The notes under the pieces are model-generated. The model had not been told where the DNA came from and ran no database searches. It saw nothing but the letters and a program-made list of their open reading frames with translations. Positions 14,326 through 26,184 of a DNA stretch of 64,000 bases are shown piece after piece. The stretch is from Rotaria macrura (Eukaryota > Rotifera > Eurotatoria > Philodinida > Philodinidae). Location of the stretch: contig OENT01000417.1 in the NCBI GenBank assembly GCA_900239685.1, forward strand, positions 55,608 through 119,607, written 5' to 3'. Each line of letters opens with the position of its first letter. Position 1 is the first letter of the stretch. The position numbers were made by a program, and so were the translations under genes.

Positions 14326-14818
14326 TTATAATGATCTTTTTAATTTAAGAAAACCGGCAAAACATAAAGCAGCCAGTAAGATGAACATATTCACGTTGAG
14401 ACCAGGTGCACCATTACCAATAGTTTTCAATGCTTTATAAAGTTTTCCTTTGAAAAATTTACGTGAGAACAATTTATCAATAAAAAATTAATTTCAATAT
14501 TAAAGGATTCGAGTCTTACCGAGATATGTTGTTATAGCAATAAGTGTGGCGAAAAGACCGAGCAGACCCATCGTTGCCAAGCAAAGTAAACACAAGAGTA
14601 AACCTGCTAATCCTCCGATTAAACCCAAAAGACCACTTTTAGATTTAGCTGGAACTGGTCGCACTGGTGGTGGTCTTTACATAGATAAACGAATTCATAT
14701 AGAATAATTGCTAAATGAAGATTAATACAAAAAATATTTACCGCATGGGATATCTGGGAGTTATCCGTGTTGAATAACGAACTCCCGAACGTCGAACGGG
14801 CACTCGGACTCGAGGCAT
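14326..14818 (-). CDS. Small two-helix membrane protein, copy A (unrecognised family)
   Basis: Three exons: 14818-14742, 14674-14520 and 14447-14326, giving 117 residues. The N-terminus is short and rich in Arg/Pro (MPRVRVPVRRSGVRYSTR), then PPPVRPVPAKSKSG. A Gly/Leu-rich hydrophobic helix with paired cysteines follows (LLCLLCLATMGLLGLFATL), then a short basic loop (GKLYKALKTIG), a second helix (MFILLAALCFAGFL) and a basic end (KLKRSL). The ATG at 14818 is chosen because it keeps the same frame and intron phases (2, then 1) as the paralog at 16457. Function is unknown. The predicted topology is two membrane segments with a basic N-terminal arm. The exon/intron match to copy B is strong evidence that this is a real gene although no family name comes to mind. 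Confidence 0.75.
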
Positions 14819-16456
14819 TATAAGAGTTCACTAAGAAAGAAACAAAGACAATAGAATAAAATCATCAATTTTACTCAACAAATGTTAAAAACGTATTCTC
14901 AAGGCCGTTCCTTATCTGTCTCTATGCATATCTACAAACGCCAAAATGTTTATGTTATTGTTTCATCTAGCATTTGTCTAACTCTTTAAGAACATGTCTT
15001 CAAATGTGGGAAACAAAAAGCAAGATAGATCAATTAGAAGGAACCTTTCTGGACAACAGAAATATTCATACATGATGATGATTATAACAACATGAGAGAG
15101 AGAGAGGGAAAGGAAGAGTGAGAGAAACGAAAAAGCGAAGGGTTTTGGACCAATAATGAAAATTAGTTGGCCAAGCAATACAGAAAAAAATTACAACGTT
15201 CTCTATGCATTCAGAAAAAGAAGGATGAGGTTTGCACCTGAAGGTTGTACATAAAAAAGAGAGAAAGTATACCATACATCGTTTATCGTTACAATTTGTG
15301 AAAAAAGGATACTGTCAATGTTTGTTATACCTGTTCGTATATGGATATTATGTGAGAAAAAAAAGAAGAGAAGAAAAGGTGTGCAATGTATAAAAAAAGG
15401 ACGGCACATGATTAATCAAGCGAAACACCCCTGACTGACTATTCATGCTTAAGCTAATGACTTTTTTTCGATGGTGCACCGATGCCTATGCCTGATGAGA
15501 CGAAAATATGTTGTCGATAGTTCAATGCATTCTTATTCGTCGTTTTTTTTTCTTGCTTTGTCAACTCTTATCTAGACGGAGATTTCCTTTCTCCGTCTTG
15601 AGAATGTCATTTGAAAAAAAACCATGTTGCTGCTGCGTAATTTATTCTGAACTCAATGACTAACGATAATATTTCATTATTTCTCGAATGACGAATACTA
15701 ACTTCGAGTATATATCTCTCTTGGACTATCTAATCAGTGAAACTTATTAAAAAAATAGTAAAGGACAAGTATGTCTCGCTTTGGGTGTTGACGTATGCAT
15801 CGTGACAAACTGTGTTTAAGGCTCAGAAGAAAATCAGCGATGACTCCTGTGAAGTCATGCATAGCACAACTAGTCAGGAAGAGAAAAGTGATGAAGCAAT
15901 GAAATATACGTTTATCGAAAAAAATACGGGGTAATTTGATCATGCCGTTGACGAAAGTTTTGCATTTCGATAGCATGCTTGTATTGAGTGATTTCTTTTT
16001 CTTAACTTCTGAAAGGTTTTCAGGGAAGAAAAAGGAGAAAAACAAACATTATGATACTGAACGAGATAATATGATAACGACATGCAAACTATTGACTAAT
16101 ATGCGAAGGTGATTGATCAGGAAATGTGATGATCATAATGGCTTGATAGAGAAGAAAAAAAAAACAAGTAGTTTGTTGTGAAGTGATGTCTCTATTTAGT
16201 ATGCTACAAACAAAATGTCGATGCTTCTCCTAATAAAAACCTATTGCGCAGGTGACTTAAGAGAAAAGGAGAGAAGAAATCACACACCAAGAGAGAGAGA
16301 GAGGGAGAGCAATGAGTGTGATAATAAAAGAAAATTTTTCAATGAACATGTGTGGGCAGTAGATCTTAGTCATATTAACATGAAGAAATAAAAGATACAT
16401 TCTTTATTTTTGTCGGATTAATTGAGTAACTTTTATTCGCATCTTTTTAGATTCTG
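14819..16456. promoter_or_regulatory. Shared upstream region between divergent membrane-protein paralogs
   Basis: 1.6 kb separating the two divergent start codons. It contains purine-rich GA runs (about 15090-15130 and 16290-16310) and no convincing exon. Several overlapping short frames near 15.0-16.0 kb are low-complexity shadows. It presumably holds both promoters; I see no specific element that I can name. Confidence 0.4.
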
Positions 16457-16952
16457 ATGTCGTACGCTGCACGAAGATCTCTTCCTCCCCCTCGACCATA
16501 CGGAATTCGGTAAATAAATTTTATGTTAAGAAAAGTTCGTAATAAACTTTTTTTCTTTTAAACAAACAATAGAACATCTATACCACGTCCCTACTATGGT
16601 GGAAGTGGTGGATTAAAACCTAGTCCTGGTGTTGGTGCCACTGGTAGTTCTCTAAGTGGAGCTCTTGGAGCTGTTGGTGGTACTCTCGGCTGTCTTCTCT
16701 GTTTATCGGCTATTGGTGCACTAGGCTTATTTTCTTGTGTAGTAGCACTAACAGCTTATGCCAGTATGTATTTGACTTTAAACATATATTATGCATCAAC
16801 GAGTCGTTCATATGATTTTTCTAGAAAAATTTCTCGATACTTACAAGACCGCCACAGGTATTAGTAGTGGACCAGAGCAAATACAAGTTGGTTTTCTTCT
16901 TTTATTTGTTTCATTGTTTTACACTATGATCAACCGTATGCAACGTCATTAA
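16457..16952 (+). CDS. Small two-helix membrane protein, copy B (unrecognised family)
   Basis: Three exons: 16457-16509, 16573-16763 and 16825-16952, giving 123 residues. The start is MSYAARRSLPPPRPYGIR, with a Gly/Ser-rich linker (GGSGGLKPSPGVG). The first helix carries a GxLGxxGG face and cysteines (GCLLCLSAIGALGLFSCVV). Then come a loop (KKFLDTYKTATGISSG), a second helix (VGFLLLFVSLFYTMI) and a basic tail (NRMQRH). Intron phases 2 and 1 fall at the same places as in copy A, and the order basic arm, Cys-containing helix, KxY-K loop, helix, basic end is shared. The pair is therefore an inverted duplication of one gene. I do not recognise the family and assign no function. Confidence 0.8.
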
Positions 16953-17747
16953 AATTGAACACATATTATTTATGATATTATACTCTTCCTATTCTCTCAT
17001 ACATTTATCATTGAACAAATAGACACTGAAAACGAAGTCCTCTATTTTTTTTCTCGACCCAACACATCAAACAAATGTACCTGTTCAGAAGAACGAAAAC
17101 ATTCATTTTTGCATGACACTGTGGCAATGAATCACCACACTTAATTTGATACCACTATGTTTTACAACACTACTACATGTTATTTTCTTTTTCTTGAACA
17201 TTGTCGTTTCCTTTCTCTATGCATGCACATTGATGTTTGTTGTTTATCTGAATAAAGTCGACTTTTTTTTTGTTGCTTTCTATTATTTATGCATTTTCTC
17301 ATAGTCAATGTCATAGTACATCATGTATATTTTAAAGCGTGCGAGAAAGACGATACTATTTCATCATTAGCATGACAGAGCCTGAAAAATGTAAACTCAT
17401 TCAGGTATGACTGACTACATTTAATGAGCAGGTTTCGTACATATATATATATATATATATTCATGAAGGTCACAATTTTTTAAATACAATGTTGTTTGTT
17501 ATCTTTATAGAAGAGAAGTTCATCATAAGTTTAGACAAGAATGAAAAACAAAAGAAAACAAAAACGTGAAATAAAATATAAACAATAGGTAGGTATAATC
17601 TCTGAAACCACACAAAGAAAGAAAATTGTTCTTTAGTCAAATATCTCTTTCTTAATATCTCGAATAAAAGATAATTATTAAGTAAAAGTACAGAAAAAAA
17701 AGAAACAAAAAAACTAAACATAGTCGAATGTATAAGTTAAAAAACGA
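16953..17747. other. Convergent 3' flanks with (TA)n repeat
   Basis: AT-rich sequence between the ends of two convergent genes. A perfect (TA)n tract lies at about 17442-17460. No gene seen. Confidence 0.5.
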
Positions 17748-20700
17748 CTAACATCTTCCTAAAAGAAAAAGAATAACAATCGATACGATTTTGTATGAAT
17801 AAAATTCACGTACCCAAAACAGAATTTTCACATCTTGTTGGTAGTAGACTATTATGCGTTACTTGATCAACTGAAGTAAAGACAACCTTTACACCTCCTT
17901 TGCTCGTCGCCATAACATCACCCTATCAAGAAGGTAAAATCAACAATAATGTATTTTAAGTAGACAAAACCTAGAATAGAGATTTACTTGGAATAATTGA
18001 ACACTATCTTCAGCACGATGTTCAATAGCATATTTTGTTGCACTTAATAGTTTTGACATGGCATTGAAATGATTAGTAACAAGTTGTAACGGATTCGGTA
18101 ATGATGCACGCAGCTTAATTGCTAAGAAGTATGAAAGAAAAAAGTTCGAGTTCGATGATTCCTATAGTCATACTGGAGACGTGGGGAGGAAAAATGTCAA
18201 TGAATGAAATTAGACTTATCCGACCAACATGAATAACTATGAATGGTATCTACCTCATTTTTTAAAATCCTCATAGATCTCAAGAAGAATAGTGGTATAT
18301 AATTACAGGTTTTCAATCACATAGCATGATGTTGCAAGTTAGTCCGATGAAAAAAAAATGTAAACCCTCATGAGTCTCATCTAGAATTTCGATCATTCTT
18401 GTCTAAAAGCCGTTATCTAAAACTGATCATCTGTTTTATTTTGGTATTTTAAATATCTTAATATTGAACTTATTTGTCTACTATATTAACATTCGAAGCT
18501 GAAATTACTTAACAACGAAACAACACCTGGATGGTTATGGCGAAGTTCGAGCATATGCATCTATCTTTTACATTAGGATAAGAATATAGACGCCACTAAG
18601 ATTTTACATGACGATGGTCAGAATTAATCATGTACTTGACAAGAAACATCTCAAGTTTTGGCAGCGAAGTTTTTTCATAGGTACATCTCAAGGAAAAAAA
18701 CTACTTTCATTCTCATCATGATTCCGTACAAGTTTTAGTAGGTAAGATTTAATATGGTGCCTGCGATAAATTCTACCGAGAGTCAAAAAGAACTCATTCT
18801 TTGTCTATGCTAGAGTACTATTGAATGTTGATTGAGATACGGACAGTAAGGCTCAAACTACTCAAAACAAAATATAGCATTGAACTTGAGATAGGCTCTC
18901 GTGACTAACCGGTACGTAAACAATGTCGGGTTCGTTGGTCATTAAGCTAGTCAAGACCCAATATATGAAGTGTGAAAAGAAGAAGAACAAATCGAACCAT
19001 TATTTATAGCTATTGAATCAGTAATATGATGTAACCAACGTTCACGTCCAACGCGATCCGCAGATGACGAACGTTTAAGTAAATTGTCTTCTTTTAAAGT
19101 GACACGTTTCGTAGTTGATACTGTTGTTGGTAAGACACGAGGACCCATGGCAGATGAAGCTCGTTGTTGCACGTCCATAATAGGATTTAATTTTGAATCT
19201 TTTCGAGATAAACGGATTTTACTCGATTTATTCGATTCAGCAACGTATATCTGTGATGATGATGACGGTGGTGGTGGTGGAGGGGTCGGTGGTGGTGGCG
19301 GTGGTCTTCGTCGATTTGAAATAGAGACGTTCGTTTTTGTTTCCATTGGCAAACAAGGGACTTCTTGTTCTATGTATGGTGACAATTTTGGTGTACGATG
19401 AATTCGTGGAGGAATTCTCGGGGGAACTTTTTCATTTAGATGAGATACACCTGTAATAGGCGTCAACGGGTAATTAATACAGGAAGGAGTTTCTTCTGAC
19501 TGATTTGACAAAACGAGTCGAGAAGATGATGCCGGTCGTCGTGGAGGTATCGATTGAGATGCATCTTTAAACGTGAAAAAACCATAAATAGATTATGATG
19601 TAAACCAAAGTCATATTCTACTTGTCATGAAATTGAATGATCGATTTGGTGTATTTTGAATTGTTTGATATTGCGATTGACGAGAACGTTCTGTTTGAAC
19701 GGATGCTAGTGTTGTTGTGGTCGATGGTATTTGTGTTACAGATCGTGGTGTTGATTGAGCAAGTGGAGTTGAATTTGGCACGTGTTGTGTTAAATTTGAT
19801 TGTTCTGAACGATGTAATGATGTTGCATAATGTATTGATGGTGGACGTGGTGGTCGATGATCTTCATCATCACGTGTAACATGATTTTCTTCGTCACGAC
19901 CCAAATAGACAAGATATTGATAAGCTTTCAGGCTCATTAACCATTTAATATCTTGCTAGAATAGAAAACAATATATTTCATGACAATATATATATATATA
20001 TTAGCAAATTTACCAATGTTTCCTCAGCATCATGACTACTTGCTGATGCACATAATAGTAGTTTAATTGGTACGAATTGTTGTTGATGATCTTGAATCGG
20101 AAATTTATTTAGAAAATCTTGTAAATGATTCGGAAATTCTGTCTAAAGGATAAAGCTAAAAAAATGTATCGATATCAATTGACAATAATCTTACCAGTCG
20201 CTTTTTAGGTGGAACAATAAAATCTTTAACGGCTTTCAAGTCTAAAAACGACACAACAATATTTAAAAAAAGGCAAGGTAACGACATTTCCTTAGATATT
20301 AAAAATCGGACATGATAAGCAAGATCCTGTTATTGATCAAGTAACGATTGTTTCATCGTATACAAAAACATTTTTTTTATGAAATGACTTCTCAACAGAA
20401 TTGATTGATGCAGTTGAACATTTCTAAAACAGCTGTACTAGCCGATCATGAATATGATAAAAGGAATAGGCTTTCTAATATTCCATATAGTTTTCAGCAA
20501 TACTCTAGCATGGATATGTTCTTATGAATTCATATTATTCTAATGATTGATTACCATCTATATGTTTCCGTAGGATAGACTTTCGTCGAAAAGATAGTGA
20601 TCATTTGCAAGCGAATAATCTATTTTGACTACGAGAAGCACATTAAAATATTTTGTTAGTCTTCTCAAGATATCAAGCAAGTGATAGATCAAATGAATAC

Positions 20701-23154
20701 ATTTGTACACTAGTAAACTATTCAATTGTTTACGCTTCCCTCATGATTGCTGTGCATGGGCTAATACGTATATGCATTCCCAATCATGTGTCAAAGTTAG
20801 TCTCAAAACGAGTGCATCTAAATGTGTACCATGTATATATCAATATATCATGAAGAATTTTAATTCAAAGATATTCATTGCTTATGAAAAATCTTCTTTC
20901 ATCGTACCTGCTGCATTTTTACTTGTCGGTAAATCAATAAATGTTATTTGGCTTACAATTGGTATGACATTCTACAAGAACGATATGTAATCGAGAATCG
21001 ATAGTATTCAATTTTTACTTCTGTTTGATCGGATTTTCTGGCTTGTACAAGACGAATTGTGTATAAACGTGTAGAATTATCTTTCATAGGTATTTTATTT
21101 GTATCGAATAACTTTCGTCGTGTTTTACGTGCATCATCGAATTCCATTTCGATACACGTTTGAGGAGTTTCATATTGATCATTAGTAATACCTTCGGTAA
21201 ACATTTTCAATAGATCGATTGTCATGGAATTTGAATTTGTTGAAGTGATTTCCATAGCCGAAACAAATATTGTATAAACATGATCATCATCGATGCCATG
21301 TACATTCGACGTTTGGCCAAGAATCGATCTAAAATAATATTTCTACTATGTGATTTTTTTTCTCTGAAATAGAATTGGTGCAGTTGTTCTTTCAAATTCA
21401 GAAGATTCACTCGAATGTAATCGACTACTAAGGTATTTGAATTTTGCTTCAACTAAATATTCTATTCTGGTGCTGGAATAATAACTAACACAATCTTATT
21501 CTGATGAGACAAATGGATAAGTAATACAAGAATCTATCTCAGTTTGTGATCACACCAATGCTGAAAGTAGTGCACAACATTTAACGAGAACTGATTTCAG
21601 ATGAGAATAAACCGTCGTTGTTTTTTTTCTATCACTTTTTTCGTTGCTTAAATCCTTTTACTCATTGTATAATATTTCAATCAAGTTAAGTTATGAGTTT
21701 CGAAATTCTATCGTCGTTTAACAACGATTTCAGTTATCGACTCGTTTAAACTCAAATCTCATCTATCAGTCTGTTTACATATAGGTAATTTTCAGTTTTT
21801 CTTATTACCAACAGCTGTTTTCTCTTGATTATGATACAAAACTTGTTGTATTACTCACCTAAAACAAAATGATTTATCACGATAATTTCACATGTTTCCT
21901 AGAACCATGATCAAAAGGGGTACGTAGAATAGAATCACTATGTAAGAATTCATGTTCTTGTTGAATATTAACAGAAAAATTGATATTTACTCGCAGCAAA
22001 GTCATGGTACTTATAAAAATTCTATTTTAAAATCCGATAAGAAAACGTTTTGAAAAAAAAGTCGATAAACATTCGAATGTTCATGGAAGTCGAAATTCGA
22101 TTCGCACTGTAATTGGATCTCACGAAACCTTTAAATTAGACTGATACGAATAGAAAAGCTCGTAATAATTAAATCTCCTATTAAAAATCAAAACATGATA
22201 TTGCTCTCTATTTTATCGAAAGAATATTAACTACTATATCATCCAAGAACGATATTGATTACAGATAAGAAATATGGTCAAAGTTCGCATGACAACAGGC
22301 AAAAATATTCTCGTATTTGATAATGATATATAAATTTAGTTTTGTTCTACAATCTGATAGATAGAATTGGTAGACTTACTTTTCTAGAATACTTGTATGT
22401 GTAATATTACCAATAATATTTTTGCTGACCTTTGGTAAAAGATCACGTTGATGTCGATCAAACATAGCTTGAGCATCCGATTGAACTTTATATCTATTAT
22501 TACCCATGGGTCTAAAATACTAATTTTTTGAATAGAATAGGGATGAATTGTGTTTGCAAAAAACCGATAGAATAATCTTACATATTTAATTGCACGATGC
22601 TCACCAACACTATTGTATAGAGCATTGATTGTTAATGGAATCAGACCAACACCTTGTGCTTCACCAAAGAGAATATCACTACGAGATTTTTTATTTCGAC
22701 CAATAATAAAAAGAAGGGCTAGAAAAATACAAAGAAAATATTGTTTTTGTTTTGTTGAATTTACTTTGTTTTTCTACTTCATACGTACTACTTCGTCCTC
22801 GTACAAGATCAGCTATAGCTGGTCGAGCAAATCGATCATAAATTTCACCTATTGTTCCTTCACCCCAAATCTGTTCAAAGTGGAATGCTGGCTAAAGATT
22901 TGTCCCATATAAAAAGTTACCATTATTTGTTTCTTTCAACTTACTTTATCGTCGAACAAAAATTGACTTTCACTATTACCAATAATTTTAAATGTTTTCG
23001 TATGTTCATTTTTTCCCAATTTAGGTATATTACAAAATGTCTTCAAAATATATAGTATAGATACTAAGTTAAAGTTCTTTTGTTTTTGTTTTATAATTAC
23101 TTGTATTGGTTTTGCTCGTAAGCCATATGATGTTTTATAACTTGCTGTTTGCAT
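17748..23154 (-). CDS. Kinesin-6 MKLP1/KIF23-like protein with degraded motor nucleotide site
   Basis: KIF23 (MKLP1) is the kinesin of centralspindlin, needed for cytokinesis. ATG at 23154, stop at 17748-17750. Motor-fold landmarks align in order with KIF23: FHFEQIWGEGTIGEIYDRFA, LLFIIGRNKKSRS (P-loop position), GVGLIPLTINALYNSVGE, DDDHVYTIFVSAMEI, NSTRLYTIRLVQ (switch I position), SQITFIDLPTSK (switch II position) and IKLLLCASASSHDAEETLQ. The canonical GxxxxGKT, SSRSH and DLAGSE are all replaced, so ATP hydrolysis is very unlikely (inference). The expected coiled-coil stalk is not visible. Instead there is a Pro/Ser/Thr-rich linker with polyproline (about 19.25-19.3 kb). The tail retains the MKLP1 Arf6-binding-type end: RERWLHH, KYAIEHRAEDSVQLFQGDV, KGGVKVVFTSVDQV, TRCENSV. 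One intron is only about 48 bp (just below 21045). Frames are open throughout, which argues against a simple pseudogene. An additional 5' exon is possible. Confidence 0.8.
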
Positions 23155-24208
23155 GACGGCTTCCTATAGAAAATAAGGAAAAGACGTATTAAACAAATCG
23201 ACGGAAAAAATGCTCACTTGGAAATAAATAGATGACGAAAAGAAAACGAGAAAAAGAGAGATCGAGGGATTTATGTTATGTTATATGTGCATATATCTTC
23301 ACGTCTATAGTCGATAGAATGAATGTAGATGGAGCTATCAATTCAATAGGCACGTGTATTTACAGAACGAGAAAGAAAGAATCATCTTGAGAAATATATT
23401 GAATTCGATACGGATATTGTTAATCGTATCCTAAGACATTAGGGAATATTGAGAAAGGTTTTTTTTAGAAACGTCAATAGAGTAGCACCGGCTGTTTTGA
23501 GAAATTTAACTGCTCAACTCTGAGCCGTATTTTCGGTCCTTCTCATACGTTGAAAACTTTCTGTACTCTTGATCGTCTCCCTACCATCGAAGTTGATTTA
23601 CGTTGTTCAGCTTTGTACATGGTTCTTCCTTTGCTTTGCAAACATCTTTTCTTTCTCGCAGTTAAAACTGTCTTACGTAGAAGTTAAAATTACAATTGCT
23701 CGTTGTGTTGTAGAATCGTTTCATCTTGATCCTGCACATTTTCTATGCTCAGATAGATTAACATATCAACGATTTATAATTGTTAGTGCTAAAAGAATAA
23801 TTATTCTAATGAGCATTTGTAAGTAGAATACTACACGTAATGAGTAGATAATATTTCCGTGATTTCAACGAAAGATTTCATTTGATTGATCTCGCAAAAT
23901 CTTCAAATGAATATAGTATGCCATTGCCTGTGTATGGTCGAGAAGAAAATGTCTTAAATTTGTTTGATCTAATGATTTTGAAGATTTCGTTTCGTAAAAC
24001 AAAACATTGTCGAATGCACTATTATCTGTAGCAGGTACCGCATGGTAGAGCATTCAATCACAAAAAGTCATGAAGTTATATTAAATGAGCAAAAAACTGA
24101 AATACCATTTCGTCTCTTTTTTAAAATTTAGATCTCAGATATAACCTTCTAAGCTGTATTTTCTCAAAGCCAATTCCGTTAGTATTCAGGATGTACTAGG
24201 GTAATTCG
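23155..24208. other. Intergenic region, possible exon remnants
   Basis: No recognised gene. A minus-strand frame at 23865-24053 (about 60 codons, ending in DQSNEIFR) looks more protein-like than its neighbours but has no family I can name. Confidence 0.35.
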
Positions 24209-24346
24209 CAAGCGGGAAACAGCTGATTTTTGATTAGCAATGATTATCAGTGATTGGTGTTGATTAGGAGTGATTACCTTATCACTTCTAATCAACACTA
24301 ATCACTGATAATCATATCTAATCAATAATCAGCTGTTTCCCCCTTG
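24209..24346. mobile_element. 138 bp hAT-like MITE with 8 bp target duplication
   Basis: The ends are CAAGCGGGAAACAGCTG and, inverted, CAAGGGGGAAACAGCTG. The whole interior is a near-palindrome built on TGATTA/TAATCA motifs. It is flanked by a perfect 8 bp direct repeat GTAATTCG (24201-24208 and 24347-24354). The 8 bp duplication and CA...TG ends fit the hAT superfamily. It has no coding capacity, so it must have been moved by a transposase in trans. Confidence 0.88.
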
Positions 24347-24455
24347 GTAATTCGTCACTGGGCAATTAATTCTTCGCGGACGATTCGTTGCAATGATATA
24401 ATCCAACCATTATTTACATATGTATATATATATATATTTTTAATAATCAAGCAAC

Positions 24456-25519
24456 TTAGTTAGTTAAATTTGAAACGTGTATTAAAATGATTATAAAAAT
24501 ATCATTGAAAAAATGGTAGCGATTAAACACCCATTTATGACCTCGGTAAATGTTACTGTAAAGAATCCTACTGAGAAAAGAATTGGATCCATATCGTGCT
24601 GCACGATTAATGTTACCGAAGCGTAGAAAACATCTGGCCACAAGGCATTCCAAAAAAAAAGTTGTTTTCTCTGATAATTTCAAAGTTGTTCTGCTTCAGT
24701 AATTGGTATATTTTGGAAATCCTTTAAAAGACATGTTCATATCGTAGGGTTTGGGCTGTACCACGAACTTTCAAAAAAGACCCAGCGTCAATGCAACTTA
24801 TTTAGGTAAACTTTCACCGCTTGTCTAGTTCGAATAAACTAGCATATTGCTTTGAAAAAGGAGATAAGCGTACTGATCAAGATATAAAATCAACCTTTAG
24901 TCAGTATCAATGTTCGTAATGACTTTTATAATCCTTTTATTACACGTTTCAAACTTAATTAACGAAGTCGATTGCTTGTTAAAAAATATATATCAACTAT
25001 GATTGAATTATTTGTTGCAACTAATTGTCGGTGTGATGGATTGTCCATGCCACGAATTATCCACTCACCGGTACCCCACCTTTCCACATGCAAAAGAATG
25101 TCTACTTTTCCAATGTTTTGTTTTTCATTGATACATATAGATAGCTTGAAGTGTATTCTATCGATCCACAAAAAAATCCTTCGTTTGGGAGCCTTCAAGC
25201 CTGGAGAAGAAAGATTTTTGGCAGCTTTCACAAAACCTGCACTAGTAAAAAACTGCAAGACTTTCATAGTACATGCGGTATTTTGTCTTTTTTATTGAAA
25301 GTACAAAAACTATAAGGAAATCCAAAAAAAGAAAATATCCACCCCAAATAGTGTCCAGTATCTATGGAAACATTTTCCATTCGATGGAACATGGTACCTC
25401 GGAGAAATGGAGACGACAAGTTGGATCATTTTAATTGATTTCGACCCCAATATCCAATACAAGATAGTATTTATGAATTTTGAGTTTAACCAGGCTTTTG
25501 CTGCATTCTGACTGTGCAA
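24456..25519 (-). other. Scattered unassigned minus-strand coding-like fragments
   Basis: Three minus-strand frames (24456-24683, 24959-25267 and 25310-25519) have protein-like composition. The middle one includes LKAPKRRIFLWIDRIHFKL and HVERWGTGEWIIRG. None is long, I find no splice path that joins them, and I recognise no domain. They may be decayed transposon coding sequence, given the surrounding mobile elements, but that is inference. Confidence 0.25.
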
Positions 25520-25708
25520 AGCTTAGCTAATGAGCCATTCTCTAGAAACTCAGGGATGGTGGAGGTGAGGCGAATACCATTAACCATGTATGACCGGCTG
25601 CTAGAGAACTACTAGCAACAAAATCTTTTCTCGTGCCATTATGCTTCTCTCAAAACGAAGATACAAGAAATGTGCCCACATAAAAGATAAACTTTGCTTA
25701 GTACCTAT

Positions 25709-26171
25709 CCAAGCAGACAAAATTTTTCAAAATCGCGTTTAAGCGCCCGAAAATGGACGGACGATCTATGAAAGTGAACGTGTTCGGATGGCAATCGACG
25801 TTCCCGATTGTGAGTAAAAAACGCTCATTTCCCAACTTCTTGGATGTTTAATCGCGTTTCCAGACAAAAAACACGTGTAAATACATAAGAAAAAGAGAAA
25901 TAGTGGTCGTTCATTTCATAGTCGTTATAAATGACCGGGTCATAATAAGAATTCTTAAGAATTAATAAGACGACCATTATTTCTCTTTTTCTCATGTATT
26001 TACACGTGTTTTTTGTCTGGAAACGCGATTAAACATCCAAGAAGTTGGGAAATGAGCGTTTTTTACTCACAATCGTGAACATCGATTGCCATCCAAACAC
26101 CTCCACTTTCATAGATCGTCCGTCCAGTTTCGGGCGCTCAAACGCGTTTTTGAAAAATTTTGTCTGCTTGG
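25709..26171. mobile_element. Foldback MITE, 463 bp
   Basis: The arms of about 200 bp are almost perfect inverted copies. The outer ends are CCAAGCAGACAAAATTTTTC and its complement. The arms share blocks such as ACACGTGT, CGCGATTAAACATCC-type sequence and AAACGCTCATTTCCC, around a central spacer of about 60 bp (about 25910-25970). No clear target duplication is visible. There is no open frame. Confidence 0.85.
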
Positions 26172-26184
26172 GTAATTGCTAAAT

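Noticed and set aside
14619-14831. 70-codon minus-strand frame beginning NSYNASSPSARS
   Set aside because: It needs a GTG start and reads into an intron. The overlapping frame with ATG at 14818 matches the paralog and its splice sites.
19084-19401. 105-codon plus-strand frame with a glycine run
   Set aside because: Antisense of the polyproline linker of the KIF23-like gene.
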